42,816 nt of DNA, taken from contig CAMZKT010000011.1 in NCBI GenBank assembly GCA_947311435.1, positions 1 through 42,816 of the forward strand, given 5' to 3'. The position numbers were made by a program, and so were the translations under genes. Source of the stretch: an uncultured Desulfocapsa sp. (GTDB lineage: Bacteria > Desulfobacterota > Desulfobulbia > Desulfobulbales > Desulfocapsaceae). The notes under the pieces were generated by a model. That model saw nothing but the letters and a program-made list of their open reading frames with translations. It was not told the DNA's origin and did no database searches. Positions 1 to 7,938 of this stretch are shown here, in pieces (the stretch's first letter is position 1; each line of letters starts with the position of its first letter).

Positions 1-208
1 CACCGGGCAGCGGGGTCATCATGTGGCCGCCGGTTTCGGTTTGCCACCATGTGTCCACGATCGGGCATTTTCCCTTGCCGACAACATCATTGTACCAGGT
101 CCAGGCCTCGGGGTTGATCGGCTCGCCTACGGTTCCCAACAGTTTCAACGTTGACAAGTCGCATTTGGCGACGAATTCATCGCCCTGCGCCATCAGCGCG
201 CGAATGGC
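1..208 (-). pseudogene. acs: acetyl-CoA synthetase fragment (5'-truncated, runs off left edge)
   Basis: The minus-strand reading frame gives about 70 residues that read like the central part of AMP-forming acetyl-CoA synthetase: a stretch containing AIRALM, then [26 protein letters not shown] and HMMTPLPG. The QTETGG segment is the acyl-adenylate-binding region. The gene continues past base 1. Upstream (higher coordinates) the similarity stops abruptly near base 208, where the family would continue with a segment like YTAPT; the frame then runs through unrelated residues to an in-frame TAA at 272-274 with no start codon. About 340 N-terminal residues are therefore missing. By my count GC is about 58% here but below 40% from about 240 onward. 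It is either a gene remnant left by a rearrangement or a chimeric assembly join. Family identity is secure; the pseudogene status is an inference. Confidence 0.75.
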
Positions 209-560
209 ATATTCGTTTTGGGATATGTTCGGGCATCCTTGCCCTGTGAAAAACGGTACTGCTGTAAAACCTTATTTTTTGTTATCGTACCTCCTTTTGT
301 TTCGTTGGTCTTTTATTGCTGTAATAGTATTATCGGTCATGTTTTGAAAAAACTTAAGGGAAAAACGAATTTTTTTTTCGTTCTTTTTAATGAAGCAGGG
401 TAACTCCCTAAAATAATAGATGAACATATTTGGGAGTTTTAAACATTCGGGGTGACCACAGAAATAACACAAGCCATTGAATCGTAAATTTTTCTCTGTA
501 GAGAAGGAATTGCCCAAAAGGGGGATTGTTTTTGTGCAATTTGTGTGCTAGCCTTGCAAT
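209..560. other. intergenic, no gene seen; AT-rich
   Basis: No convincing coding sequence. On the minus strand an AGGAGG-like ribosome-binding sequence (around 287-294) precedes the truncated acs frame but has no start codon at a suitable distance, as if the original 5' end of a gene had been lost. An AT-rich imperfect hairpin (AAAAACGAA against TTCGTTcTTTTT, about 361-390) could be a weak terminator. Nothing else is recognisable. Confidence 0.5.
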
Positions 561-1724
561 ATGCTATGTAACTATATTCCACGTCAACTTGAACCAGAGG
601 TTCGTGAGTGTCTTCTCGACTTCCCTGCGGTCGCTGTCCTTGGCCCAAGGCAATGTGGTAAATCAACTCTGGCCAAGAGGATTGTCGCTGAGAACCCCAA
701 TGCTCTTTATCTTGATCTGGAGAATCGTGCAGATTTGGCTAAATTACAGGAGCCGGAATTGTTTTTTGCTCAGTACCCGGACAAACTGATCTGCCTTGAT
801 GAGATTCAACGACTCCCAGGCATTTTCACCATTTTACGCTCTATTATAGATCAAAGAAATCGTAATAATCAGTTTCTCTTTCTTGGTTCTGCCTCCCGTG
901 ACCTTATACAGCAAAGTTCAGAATCTTTAGCGGGCCGAATTGCTTATCTGGAGTTAACGCCTTTTCTTTTTAATGAATTGTCCGTGGGAGATACGCCTTG
1001 TACGCTCAATGATTTCTGGTTGAGAGGCGGGTTCCCGGATAGTTTACTCGCCCGGAATGAAAAATCGTCAAGCAGATGGAGAGACAATTTTATAAGAACG
1101 TTCCTGGAACGGGATCTGCCGCAGTTGGGGTTCCGTATCCCGGCAGCAACCCTGCAACGATTCTGGCAAATGTGTGCTCATTCGCAGGGGCAGCTTCTTA
1201 ATAGTTCCAAACTTGGTGGATCCCTGGGGGTAAGTCACACCACTCTTCGATCATATGTTGATATTTTAAGTGAAACATATATGCTTCGAATTCTTCCGCC
1301 TTATATTCCAAACCTGAAAAAAAGACTTATAAAATCCCCAAAGATATATCTGCGTGACACAGGCATTCTCCATACCCTGCTGGCGATTGACTCCCAGGAT
1401 GCTTTACTGGGGCACCCAGTCCTTGGCGCTTCCTGGGAAACCGTTGCCATGGAGACAATTATTGCCAATCACCCTGGCTGGGAAAGTTTTTTTTACAGAA
1501 CCGCAGCTGGAACAGAGATAGACTTGATTTTGCGCAGAGGAACCCGGAAGAAGGCTTTTGAATTTAAGGTTTCAGTTTCACCTCAGCCAGCAAAGGGATT
1601 CTGGAACGGGCTTGAAGATTTAGAGATAGAGGATGCCTGGATTGTTGCCCCTGTCCAGGAGAGTTATCCGATAAAAAATAATGTTATTGTAAGTTCATTA
1701 CCCTCTCTTGTGGCAGCTTTGTAA
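561..1724 (+). CDS. AAA-family ATPase with DUF4143 C-terminal domain
   Basis: A 387-residue protein of the widespread AAA + DUF4143 architecture. Walker A is GPRQCGKST (residues 28-36) and Walker B is LICLDE (ending at D80-E81). The central part has the LTPFLFNEL and LRGGFPDSLL segments typical of the family, followed by a winged-helix-like part and the YLRDTGILHTLL signature. The C-terminus (GTEIDLILRRG...KKAFEFKVS) resembles the nuclease-like DUF4143 end. These proteins are often found in accessory regions and their cellular role is mostly unknown; none is proposed here. The start fits the family's usual beginning (YIPR..LEPEV), but no good ribosome-binding site precedes it. It stands alone, convergent with fliC. 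The TAA stop is immediately followed by nine C residues. Confidence 0.85.
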   Translation: MLCNYIPRQLEPEVRECLLDFPAVAVLGPRQCGKSTLAKRIVAENPNALYLDLENRADLAKLQEPELFFAQYPDKLICLDEIQRLPGIFTILRSIIDQRNRNNQFLFLGSASRDLIQQSSESLAGRIAYLELTPFLFNELSVGDTPCTLNDFWLRGGFPDSLLARNEKSSSRWRDNFIRTFLERDLPQLGFRIPAATLQRFWQMCAHSQGQLLNSSKLGGSLGVSHTTLRSYVDILSETYMLRILPPYIPNLKKRLIKSPKIYLRDTGILHTLLAIDSQDALLGHPVLGASWETVAMETIIANHPGWESFFYRTAAGTEIDLILRRGTRKKAFEFKVSVSPQPAKGFWNGLEDLEIEDAWIVAPVQESYPIKNNVIVSSLPSLVAAL

Positions 1725-1747
1725 CCCCCCCCCAGGTACTACTCCGA

Positions 1748-1777
1748 CACGTCGGAAGCTAAAAAGTTTCCGACGTG
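1748..1777. repeat. perfect 10-bp inverted repeat between convergent genes
   Basis: CACGTCGGAA (1748-1757) and TTCCGACGTG (1768-1777) form a 10-bp stem with a 10-base loop, between the convergent ATPase and fliC genes. There is no T-tract on either side, so it is not a textbook intrinsic terminator, but its position suggests a bidirectional transcript-end or mRNA-stabilising hairpin. Confidence 0.6.
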
Positions 1778-1800
1778 GAGGGTTCGGCAGAAAAAGGATA

Positions 1801-3324
1801 CTAACCCTGCAGCAACTGCAAAGCCAGTTGTGGGGTCTGGTTCGCCTGTGTCAGGATGGAAACTCCGGCTTGTTGCAGGATGTTACTTTTGGTCATGGCC
1901 GATGTTTCCTGGGCGATATCTGCATCCAGAATCCGGCTACGCGCAGCAGAAAGATTTTCTGAAACATTTTGCAGGTTGGAGATGGTTGACTCGAATCTGT
2001 TTTGCAGAGCACCAAGGTCGCCGCGCATGGAGTCTATCTGGCCTATTGCACCGTCTATTGCCCTGATGGCATCCGATGCACCTTCTACTGTACTTATATC
2101 GATATCATCGATTGAAAATAATTGGCTTCCGTTGGGGGCACCCACGCCTGTGCTGAATAATGATCCACCTGCGGTATCTTCCGAGCTGCTTACAGTGTAC
2201 GATCCATTACTGAAGAAGGAGACTTTTCCTCCTATTACTGTTGAATCTAGTGTCGTAGTAGTTTGATCCGGTAGTGTGCGTGCAACTGGTGAGTCAGCTT
2301 CGTTGCCTTCAACAGTCATTGTCGCAGCAGTGCCAACACTGTGCGTATAGTCGCCAATTTTTATATCATAGCCTTCTGCCTGGGTCAGGGTGATTTTGGT
2401 TTTGTCACCACTCAGTGTGGCAATTATTCCGGTGTTGCCGGCCTGGTCATTGATGGCATTGGACAATGCCGTGAGATCATTGGCCTTAACAAGAGAACTG
2501 ATGGGGATTTCAGTGCTGTTGCTTCCCGTGAGGGCAAACGATACTATACCGTCATCAGTTATTCCTGAAAGGGTTGCCGTTGTTCTTGCTTCGGCATAGA
2601 CGCCTGTTTCTTCGGATTTGACGTTGATGTCAGCTGCGATTGTTTTTGCACTGGCATCCACATCGACAGGAACAGTAGATGTTGTGTCGCTTTCGGGGCC
2701 GAATATACTTAATGTTTGTGGTGTGACGTTGTTACCACCAGTGACATCTGCAGCTGGAGCTGTTGCAGCTTCGATACCAGTGGCAGTCGCATTAGTTGAT
2801 TCCAGTATGTGATTTCCAAGAAGTCCAGCTTTTGCGGACGGAATGGAAAAAGAAATAGTTTCGTTGGCATTTGCTCCCACTTGAAACTGAGCATTGTTCA
2901 ATGAGCCATCAAGGACATTTCTCCCATTAAAGGAGGTACTGCTGGCAATCCGGGTCATCTCCTGCTGGAGTTGATTCACCTCTGCCTGTAGGGAGGCACG
3001 ATCGGACGCACTATTGGTATCGTTTGCGGACTGGATGGAAAGTTCACGCATACGCTGTAAGATATTGGTGGTTTCCTGAAGGGCACCTTCTGCTGTCTGA
3101 GCCAGTGATATACCATCATTTGAATTTCTTGCTGCCTGATTGAGCCCCCTGATCTGGGAGGTCATTCGATCTGAAATGGCAAGCCCTGCTGCATCGTCTT
3201 TGGCTGAGTTAATTCTCAGGCCGGAAGAGAGGCGCTGCATTGATTGGGACAGATCGTTTTGTGATTTGCTTAAGTTCCGTTGTGCATTTAAAGATGGTAC
3301 GTTTGTATTGATTGTAAGTGCCAT
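1801..3324 (-). CDS. fliC: flagellin
   Basis: A 507-residue flagellin, the filament subunit exported by the flagellar type III apparatus. The N-terminal D0/D1 region starts [18 protein letters not shown] and contains [19 protein letters not shown]. The C-terminal D1/D0 region has the SRILDADIA...[12 protein letters not shown] signature and ends in LALQLLQG. The middle (about residues 180-400) is the variable surface part, rich in Thr, Ser and Asp, and makes this protein somewhat longer than minimal flagellins. The ribosome-binding site AAGGAGG lies 7-8 bases before the ATG. No other flagellar gene is in the window. A candidate sigma-28 promoter lies upstream. Confidence 0.97.
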   Translation of the reverse strand: MALTINTNVPSLNAQRNLSKSQNDLSQSMQRLSSGLRINSAKDDAAGLAISDRMTSQIRGLNQAARNSNDGISLAQTAEGALQETTNILQRMRELSIQSANDTNSASDRASLQAEVNQLQQEMTRIASSTSFNGRNVLDGSLNNAQFQVGANANETISFSIPSAKAGLLGNHILESTNATATGIEAATAPAADVTGGNNVTPQTLSIFGPESDTTSTVPVDVDASAKTIAADINVKSEETGVYAEARTTATLSGITDDGIVSFALTGSNSTEIPISSLVKANDLTALSNAINDQAGNTGIIATLSGDKTKITLTQAEGYDIKIGDYTHSVGTAATMTVEGNEADSPVARTLPDQTTTTLDSTVIGGKVSFFSNGSYTVSSSEDTAGGSLFSTGVGAPNGSQLFSIDDIDISTVEGASDAIRAIDGAIGQIDSMRGDLGALQNRFESTISNLQNVSENLSAARSRILDADIAQETSAMTKSNILQQAGVSILTQANQTPQLALQLLQG

Positions 3325-3422
3325 TTAGTTTTCCTCCTTGAAAGGGTGTCATTGGCGTCAATGTCAATCATTTTACAAACGTAATGTGGTGTTCTCTCGG
3401 GTGTTCCTCGCAGTTATACTAC

Positions 3423-3450
3423 TTGTCGTCAGGGGAGGAAGGTTTCTTTA
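3423..3450 (-). promoter_or_regulatory. candidate sigma-28 (FliA) promoter for fliC
   Basis: On the minus strand TAAAGAAA and GACGACAA are separated by 12 bases, against the consensus TAAAGTTT-N11-GCCGATAA: the -35 TAAA is exact and 6 of 8 positions match at -10, with a spacer one base long. It lies about 100 bp before the fliC start, between fliC and the upstream sensor gene. Sequence match only. Confidence 0.4.
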
Positions 3451-3513
3451 GGAGGAAATGATCTGTATTGTAATCTTTGTTGAGAAGGAAGCCTGTTTCT
3501 GGAATAAGAGTTT

Positions 3514-4947
3514 CTATTTGCTTGGAAGAGGGAGGCTGATAGTGCAGATGTTGATTCCATCCTGACCATGGGAAAGCTCAAGGGAGCCTGCAAAGGATTT
3601 GAGGAAGGATCTGGAAAGCTGTGTTCTCTGGTGTGGGGGCAGGCAATTTTCTGCATTTTTTACTGTACAGGTTGTTGGTTCGCCATTGTCCTGAATGCTT
3701 ATTAACAGCATTTTCTGTGATTCATCATGATTGTTGATGGTCACTGTGGCAGTGATAACTTTGATGCCTGATTTGGAATGCCCGAGTTTACTGTTCAGTG
3801 CAATTCTTGCGTTCTGTAATACGGAAAGAGTAACGAGTTGTAAATCACCGACGTGATCATGCAGCATACGTTCAGGTTCGGTGAGGTTTATATTGAGTGT
3901 TATGTTTTCCTTTTTGAAAATTCCACTGAGCAAATGGCTGATTTCTTTGAAAAAGGTATCCAGGGATAGTGATCTGCCCGTCCCTGTTTTACTTGCAGCA
4001 CTAAAATTTGCAAGTAGTGTAAGAAGAGAGGCCATTCTTTTTTCTTCTGTAAAGAGTTTTTGCAGAAGCTGTCTAAAGTCTTCGTCGAGCTGCATATCCG
4101 AACTGAGATCAAGTATTGCCTGGGAATAGTTTATTGTGCCATTGGAAAGGTTACGGAGCTCATGGCTCAGCTCACCAAACAGGTGCCCCACTGAACTGTA
4201 GCGGTAGAGGCATGACATGGCGTTGTCGTCAGGGGTGATGTTGGAGGTGTTCTCCTCCTTGCTGTTCTGCCCTCTGGCAAGGTTCTCGATACTTTTGTGG
4301 AGTGAAAATAAACTTATGTTATCCTTTTCATCGGGGAATTGCATTTTGCAATACTGTAGTACGGGCGAGCTTATATACTTATTTATCAAAAACATCATGA
4401 TGCTTACCAGGGCAATACCAATGAACAGGAGACCAAGTAGTGCCTGCTGAAGGCTTAAAAGTAGCTTTTGTGTATATCTGCTGATAAGTTGCTGAAAACT
4501 GCTTAATTTATCCTGGATGATTCGCAACTGCTCTGAGAGTCTGGCGATTTCTTTTTGAGAGTCTCTGGGGCTGTCGTTTTGAAATGTTCTCAATGAGACC
4601 GTAATGTTCATTAAATCAAGTTGACTGATTAATGAAAATTTATACTCTTCCGGGATAAGAATATCATCCAGAATGGCCAGGAGCCTGGTATTTAACTCTT
4701 GAATCTCACGTATTATTGCCCTGCTGTGGAGATTTTTTTTATTAATTAGACTGGTGCTTATGTGCTCTTTTATGCCGGTGAACTGAAAAAGAAGCTGCTG
4801 GCTTGAATCGACAAGTTTTTCACAATGTCGATAGAGAAGAAACTGTCTTCCCGCAAAGATGAGAACAAGAAGGAGCAGGCAACAGGTGCCGATGCTAAAG
4901 AGAGAAACAATATGTTTTAAGGAAATCCTGGAAAAAACAGTTCTCAT
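3514..4947 (-). CDS. membrane sensor histidine kinase-like protein, degenerate ATPase domain
   Basis: A 477-residue protein with two transmembrane segments (about 12-32 and 165-190) bracketing a helical, probably periplasmic sensor region. A phosphoacceptor-type helix GELSHELRN (H262) follows. The N box is present (QNARIAL, N379), but the G1 box reads IQDNGEPTT, lacking the second glycine, and no clear G2 glycine-rich lid is visible, so ATP binding may be weak or absent. The start has a good ribosome-binding site (GGGAG, 6 bases upstream). It is 98 bases downstream of the HybB-like gene on the same strand and may be the last gene of that operon. No response regulator gene adjoins it. It may be a pseudokinase or a divergent kinase that senses envelope or redox state. 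Confidence 0.75.
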   Translation of the reverse strand: MRTVFSRISLKHIVSLFSIGTCCLLLLVLIFAGRQFLLYRHCEKLVDSSQQLLFQFTGIKEHISTSLINKKNLHSRAIIREIQELNTRLLAILDDILIPEEYKFSLISQLDLMNITVSLRTFQNDSPRDSQKEIARLSEQLRIIQDKLSSFQQLISRYTQKLLLSLQQALLGLLFIGIALVSIMMFLINKYISSPVLQYCKMQFPDEKDNISLFSLHKSIENLARGQNSKEENTSNITPDDNAMSCLYRYSSVGHLFGELSHELRNLSNGTINYSQAILDLSSDMQLDEDFRQLLQKLFTEEKRMASLLTLLANFSAASKTGTGRSLSLDTFFKEISHLLSGIFKKENITLNINLTEPERMLHDHVGDLQLVTLSVLQNARIALNSKLGHSKSGIKVITATVTINNHDESQKMLLISIQDNGEPTTCTVKNAENCLPPHQRTQLSRSFLKSFAGSLELSHGQDGINICTISLPLPSK

Positions 4948-5045
4948 TTTTTTCTCCCTGGGAAGCCCAGACTGTATAGCTTTGGCCGGAGCTGTGATGG
5001 TATTTAATGCACAGCTCCGGAAAATATAATTTCTCTTAAATGTTG

Positions 5046-6299
5046 CTATTTACCATCCTGCCATCCGTAGACAATGGGAAGGCGATAAACGATAAAACGG
5101 TATGTCATAAAATATATGGAATAAAGGGTAATGGTAATCCATACCTCTTTCCAGTGTGGAATTTCCTGATACATCTGCCAGTTGAAACAGATCAGTGATG
5201 TGTTGATACGGTTCCAGATGATGCCAAGTGCCGTGATGAAAGCTGCAATTCGTATAAGTTTAAGCCAGTTGTTTCGGATGCCGACTGCAAACATACACAT
5301 GGGGAGCACCACTCCGACACCAAGCTCAAGCATGTAATAGCTTCCCCAACCCGTGAGGAGGTACGACCATTCCTGGTCATGAGCCACAGCTACTATTTTA
5401 ATGATGAGATAGGTTATCATTGCGAATGAGGCACCTTTTGCCATCCCAACCGTTACGTAGTCCAGATTGTTCTTGAAGGTGTCGTCGCAACGCCAGCCCA
5501 TAAAATTCCTGATGAGTGTTGAAGCAATGATTACCATGGAAAGCCCGGCGAAAATGGATGAACAGAAAAAATGAATCCATTGAAAGTTTGTTGATAACCA
5601 AAGTGGATGAACCTTTGCCGGGGCATAGGTGAATAGGGCACCCAGTGCACCCTGATGCAGGGTTGAAAGTATGATCCCTGCAACGGTGAGTCCAAGAACA
5701 AATTTTCGTATGATACGTTTCCCTTTAAGCCAGCCACACCATTCAAAGAATGCGGGGAGTACCTCGGCGATCTGCACCGAGAGGTAGGTGGCAACATGCC
5801 AGGCAACCAGAAAGAGCACGGACGCTGGCCCAAGGGATACTACCATGGGGTAGGGTAATCGCCACCACATACCAAGATCCACTTCCAGAAAGAGTACAGC
5901 GAAAAAATACCCAAGCAGGCCATTAAGCAGTGCCAGACGTTCTATTGATTTAAAATCCTTTCTCCCGAAGAGTTCAACTGTGGTTCCCAGGAGAAATCCG
6001 GAAGCTGACAGGGGAACCATGCCAAAAAGACCGAAGCCTAGAAACAGTCCCCATGGATAATCATTGGAGGCATGTGTAACCCAGCCGAGACCAAATATAT
6101 AACGTCCTAGCAGGAGCGGGATACCAATGCTGCATATTATGATCATCAACCAGTTTACGGGATTTCTAAAAAACTGTTTCCAATAGTCCTGTACAGACAG
6201 TCCAAGGAGAAGTTTTTCTTTTATTGTCCATTGGGTGCCATCTTCTTTGTGATGATTGCTGATTGGTATGTCGGGTCGTTCGTTAGTGAATAGCTTCAT
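5046..6299 (-). CDS. NrfD/PsrC-family (HybB/HmcC-like) quinone-interacting membrane subunit
   Basis: A 417-residue polytopic membrane protein with about ten hydrophobic segments. It resembles the HybB/HmcC branch of the NrfD superfamily: NPVNWLMIIICSIGIPLLLGRYIFGLG in outline near residues 47-75, then a DYPWGLFLGFGLFG segment and WHVATYL. These subunits hold no cofactor but bind menaquinone/menaquinol and exchange electrons with an attached Fe-S protein. The start ATG overlaps the stop of the Fe-S gene upstream (ATGA, 6296-6299), indicating translational coupling. Together with the two genes upstream it forms a cytochrome c / Fe-S / membrane module that would link the quinone pool to periplasmic electron carriers. 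The direction of electron flow cannot be read from sequence. Confidence 0.88.
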   Translation of the reverse strand: MKLFTNERPDIPISNHHKEDGTQWTIKEKLLLGLSVQDYWKQFFRNPVNWLMIIICSIGIPLLLGRYIFGLGWVTHASNDYPWGLFLGFGLFGMVPLSASGFLLGTTVELFGRKDFKSIERLALLNGLLGYFFAVLFLEVDLGMWWRLPYPMVVSLGPASVLFLVAWHVATYLSVQIAEVLPAFFEWCGWLKGKRIIRKFVLGLTVAGIILSTLHQGALGALFTYAPAKVHPLWLSTNFQWIHFFCSSIFAGLSMVIIASTLIRNFMGWRCDDTFKNNLDYVTVGMAKGASFAMITYLIIKIVAVAHDQEWSYLLTGWGSYYMLELGVGVVLPMCMFAVGIRNNWLKLIRIAAFITALGIIWNRINTSLICFNWQMYQEIPHWKEVWITITLYSIYFMTYRFIVYRLPIVYGWQDGK

Positions 6300-7249
6300 G
6301 CCTGTCCCTCCTTCTCCTTTCTCTTTTCTTCCATTTCCATTTCCATTACTTTGTCTTTTAGTGTTGCGAGTAGATGAAATCCTGTGAAAAGGGCAGGCCA
6401 GATGGTGAGAACCATGGGGACTATGGCCAGAAAATCTTTTACAGAGTTCAAGATGGGCTCTTTGGGAAGTGTTGTATCCATTCCAACTTTGTCAAAATCA
6501 ACACTGGAAATATACATCCAGGAAGTACCTCCAACCTCATGCTCCCCATAAATGTGATCTACATATTTCCCTGGGTTTTGTCGAATTCGTTGTCGTCCCA
6601 TTGAGATACAGTCACTTCGTTTACCGAAGCTAAGAGCTTCCTGCGGGCAGACTTCAACACAGGCCGGTGCTTTCCCAAGCTTTAATCGAGTGTCGTAACA
6701 AAAAATACACTTCATAATCCGCGGGCTGAATGCACTGGAATACTTAAAAGTAGGGACATAGAAGGGGCAGGCTATCATACAGGTTCGACAACCGACGCAG
6801 ACATCGGCGTTATAGATAACAGCACCTTCGGGAGTCTTTGTGTAGGCATTCACAAAGCACGAAGTGAGACATGCCGGTTCGTTGCAATGGTTACATTGGA
6901 ATTTTTTGAAAATGGGGTGGTCAAAATCGGGCATATCAAAACGATTAACCACGGTATAGGCAGTTTCGTCGGTACGTCTTTTTTGACCGTGATGGAGTTC
7001 ATCAAATACTGAAAAATCATTAAATGGTTTTTCAGGTTCGGGCAGCCCTTGTTCTTTGTTACATGCTGCCTCACAGGATCTGCACCCTACACATCTGGTA
7101 AGGTCAACTAAAACACCCATTCCGTCGGGGTAGCCTTCAAAGTTTCCCGATGCTTTGCTGTCTGTGTTTTTTATTACTGTTGCTGCGGCTGTAGCTGCAA
7201 GACCGCTCTTCAGGAATCGTCTACGGCTTAATTTCTCCATGAATTTCAT
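6296..7249 (-). CDS. periplasmic four-cluster 4Fe-4S protein (HybA/HmcB-like), Tat substrate
   Basis: A 317-residue protein beginning with a twin-arginine signal (SRRRFLKSG, residues 8-16). Cysteine groups for four [4Fe-4S] clusters are at C53/56/59/63, C119/122/127/131, C151/154/157/161 and C181/184/197/201. A C-terminal hydrophobic helix (about 268-295) followed by a highly charged tail should anchor it in the membrane, as in HybA and HmcB. It would carry electrons between the five-heme cytochrome (gene upstream) and the NrfD-family subunit (gene downstream, overlapping by 4 bases). A good ribosome-binding site (GAGAGGA) precedes the start. No molybdoenzyme or hydrogenase subunit is encoded nearby. 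Confidence 0.9.
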   Translation of the reverse strand: MKFMEKLSRRRFLKSGLAATAAATVIKNTDSKASGNFEGYPDGMGVLVDLTRCVGCRSCEAACNKEQGLPEPEKPFNDFSVFDELHHGQKRRTDETAYTVVNRFDMPDFDHPIFKKFQCNHCNEPACLTSCFVNAYTKTPEGAVIYNADVCVGCRTCMIACPFYVPTFKYSSAFSPRIMKCIFCYDTRLKLGKAPACVEVCPQEALSFGKRSDCISMGRQRIRQNPGKYVDHIYGEHEVGGTSWMYISSVDFDKVGMDTTLPKEPILNSVKDFLAIVPMVLTIWPALFTGFHLLATLKDKVMEMEMEEKRKEKEGQA

Positions 7250-7347
7250 GTTTTTCCTCTCTTCAAACGTGAAAAATCGGGTTGTGCACCAGAACCTAAA
7301 GATGGGGTACTGGTTGAATAGTTACCGTTCCATCTTGTTTTTTGGCT

Positions 7348-7875
7348 TCAGTGCTCTTTTCCCGATGCGGTTTTTGTTTCCGGAGTAAAAGCACCTGTCC
7401 GGTATAGTTTTTCTCCGGCCTCTGTCAAAGCGTGACAATCCACACAGCCAGTTGGCCCGGATGTAGTAACATGGCAGGAAACACAATTAAGATGGTATGC
7501 ACCTTTAAGGCCGGGTTTGTCCAGATGATACAGTTCAGGATCCTCCAGTTTGCTGATATATTCTTGATTGAAGCGATCGGCCACATGACATTTACTACAA
7601 CTCACCACGGTTTTGGCATCATGATGGGTATGACATCTGGCACAATTAGGATCTGCCACAATTTCACCCGTGGTATGGTGGTGACATTCTTCACAACTGG
7701 CATAATCCACATGCATAGCATGGTCGAATGTGACGGGGCCATAGAACTTGCTCATGACATCAATGTTGATTGTTTCTGGCGCATCAATGGCAAGGGCTGG
7801 GGCTGTTAATGACAGAAACAGAATGGAGCCGACACATAGTAGTGTTGTTCCCGGTTTCCTTGTTCGGGGTCGCAT
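7348..7875 (-). CDS. periplasmic multiheme c-type cytochrome, five CXXCH sites
   Basis: A 175-residue protein with an N-terminal signal peptide ending near ALA. Five heme-binding motifs appear in order: CEECH, CARCH, CSKCH, CVSCH and CVDCH. Extra histidines (HHH after the first motif, HTHH after the second, FDHAMH before the first) can supply distal ligands, as in class III (c3/c7) cytochromes. The AAAGGAGG ribosome-binding site lies 6 bases before the ATG. It is the first gene of the cytochrome / Fe-S / NrfD set and starts 63 bases after the ftsH stop, so read-through from ftsH is possible. Its likely role is periplasmic electron exchange with the Fe-S protein; external partners are unknown. 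Confidence 0.9.
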   Translation of the reverse strand: MRPRTRKPGTTLLCVGSILFLSLTAPALAIDAPETINIDVMSKFYGPVTFDHAMHVDYASCEECHHHTTGEIVADPNCARCHTHHDAKTVVSCSKCHVADRFNQEYISKLEDPELYHLDKPGLKGAYHLNCVSCHVTTSGPTGCVDCHALTEAGEKLYRTGAFTPETKTASGKEH

Positions 7876-7938
7876 TGTTTTCCTCCTTTGGGACGGTTGA
7901 ATGATCAGGTTGGCTTAAATGATTAAAATTTATCTGTT

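Noticed and set aside
1725-1800. Rho-independent terminator between the ATPase and fliC genes
   Set aside because: The stem is perfect but no T-run follows it on either strand, so it is listed as an inverted repeat only.
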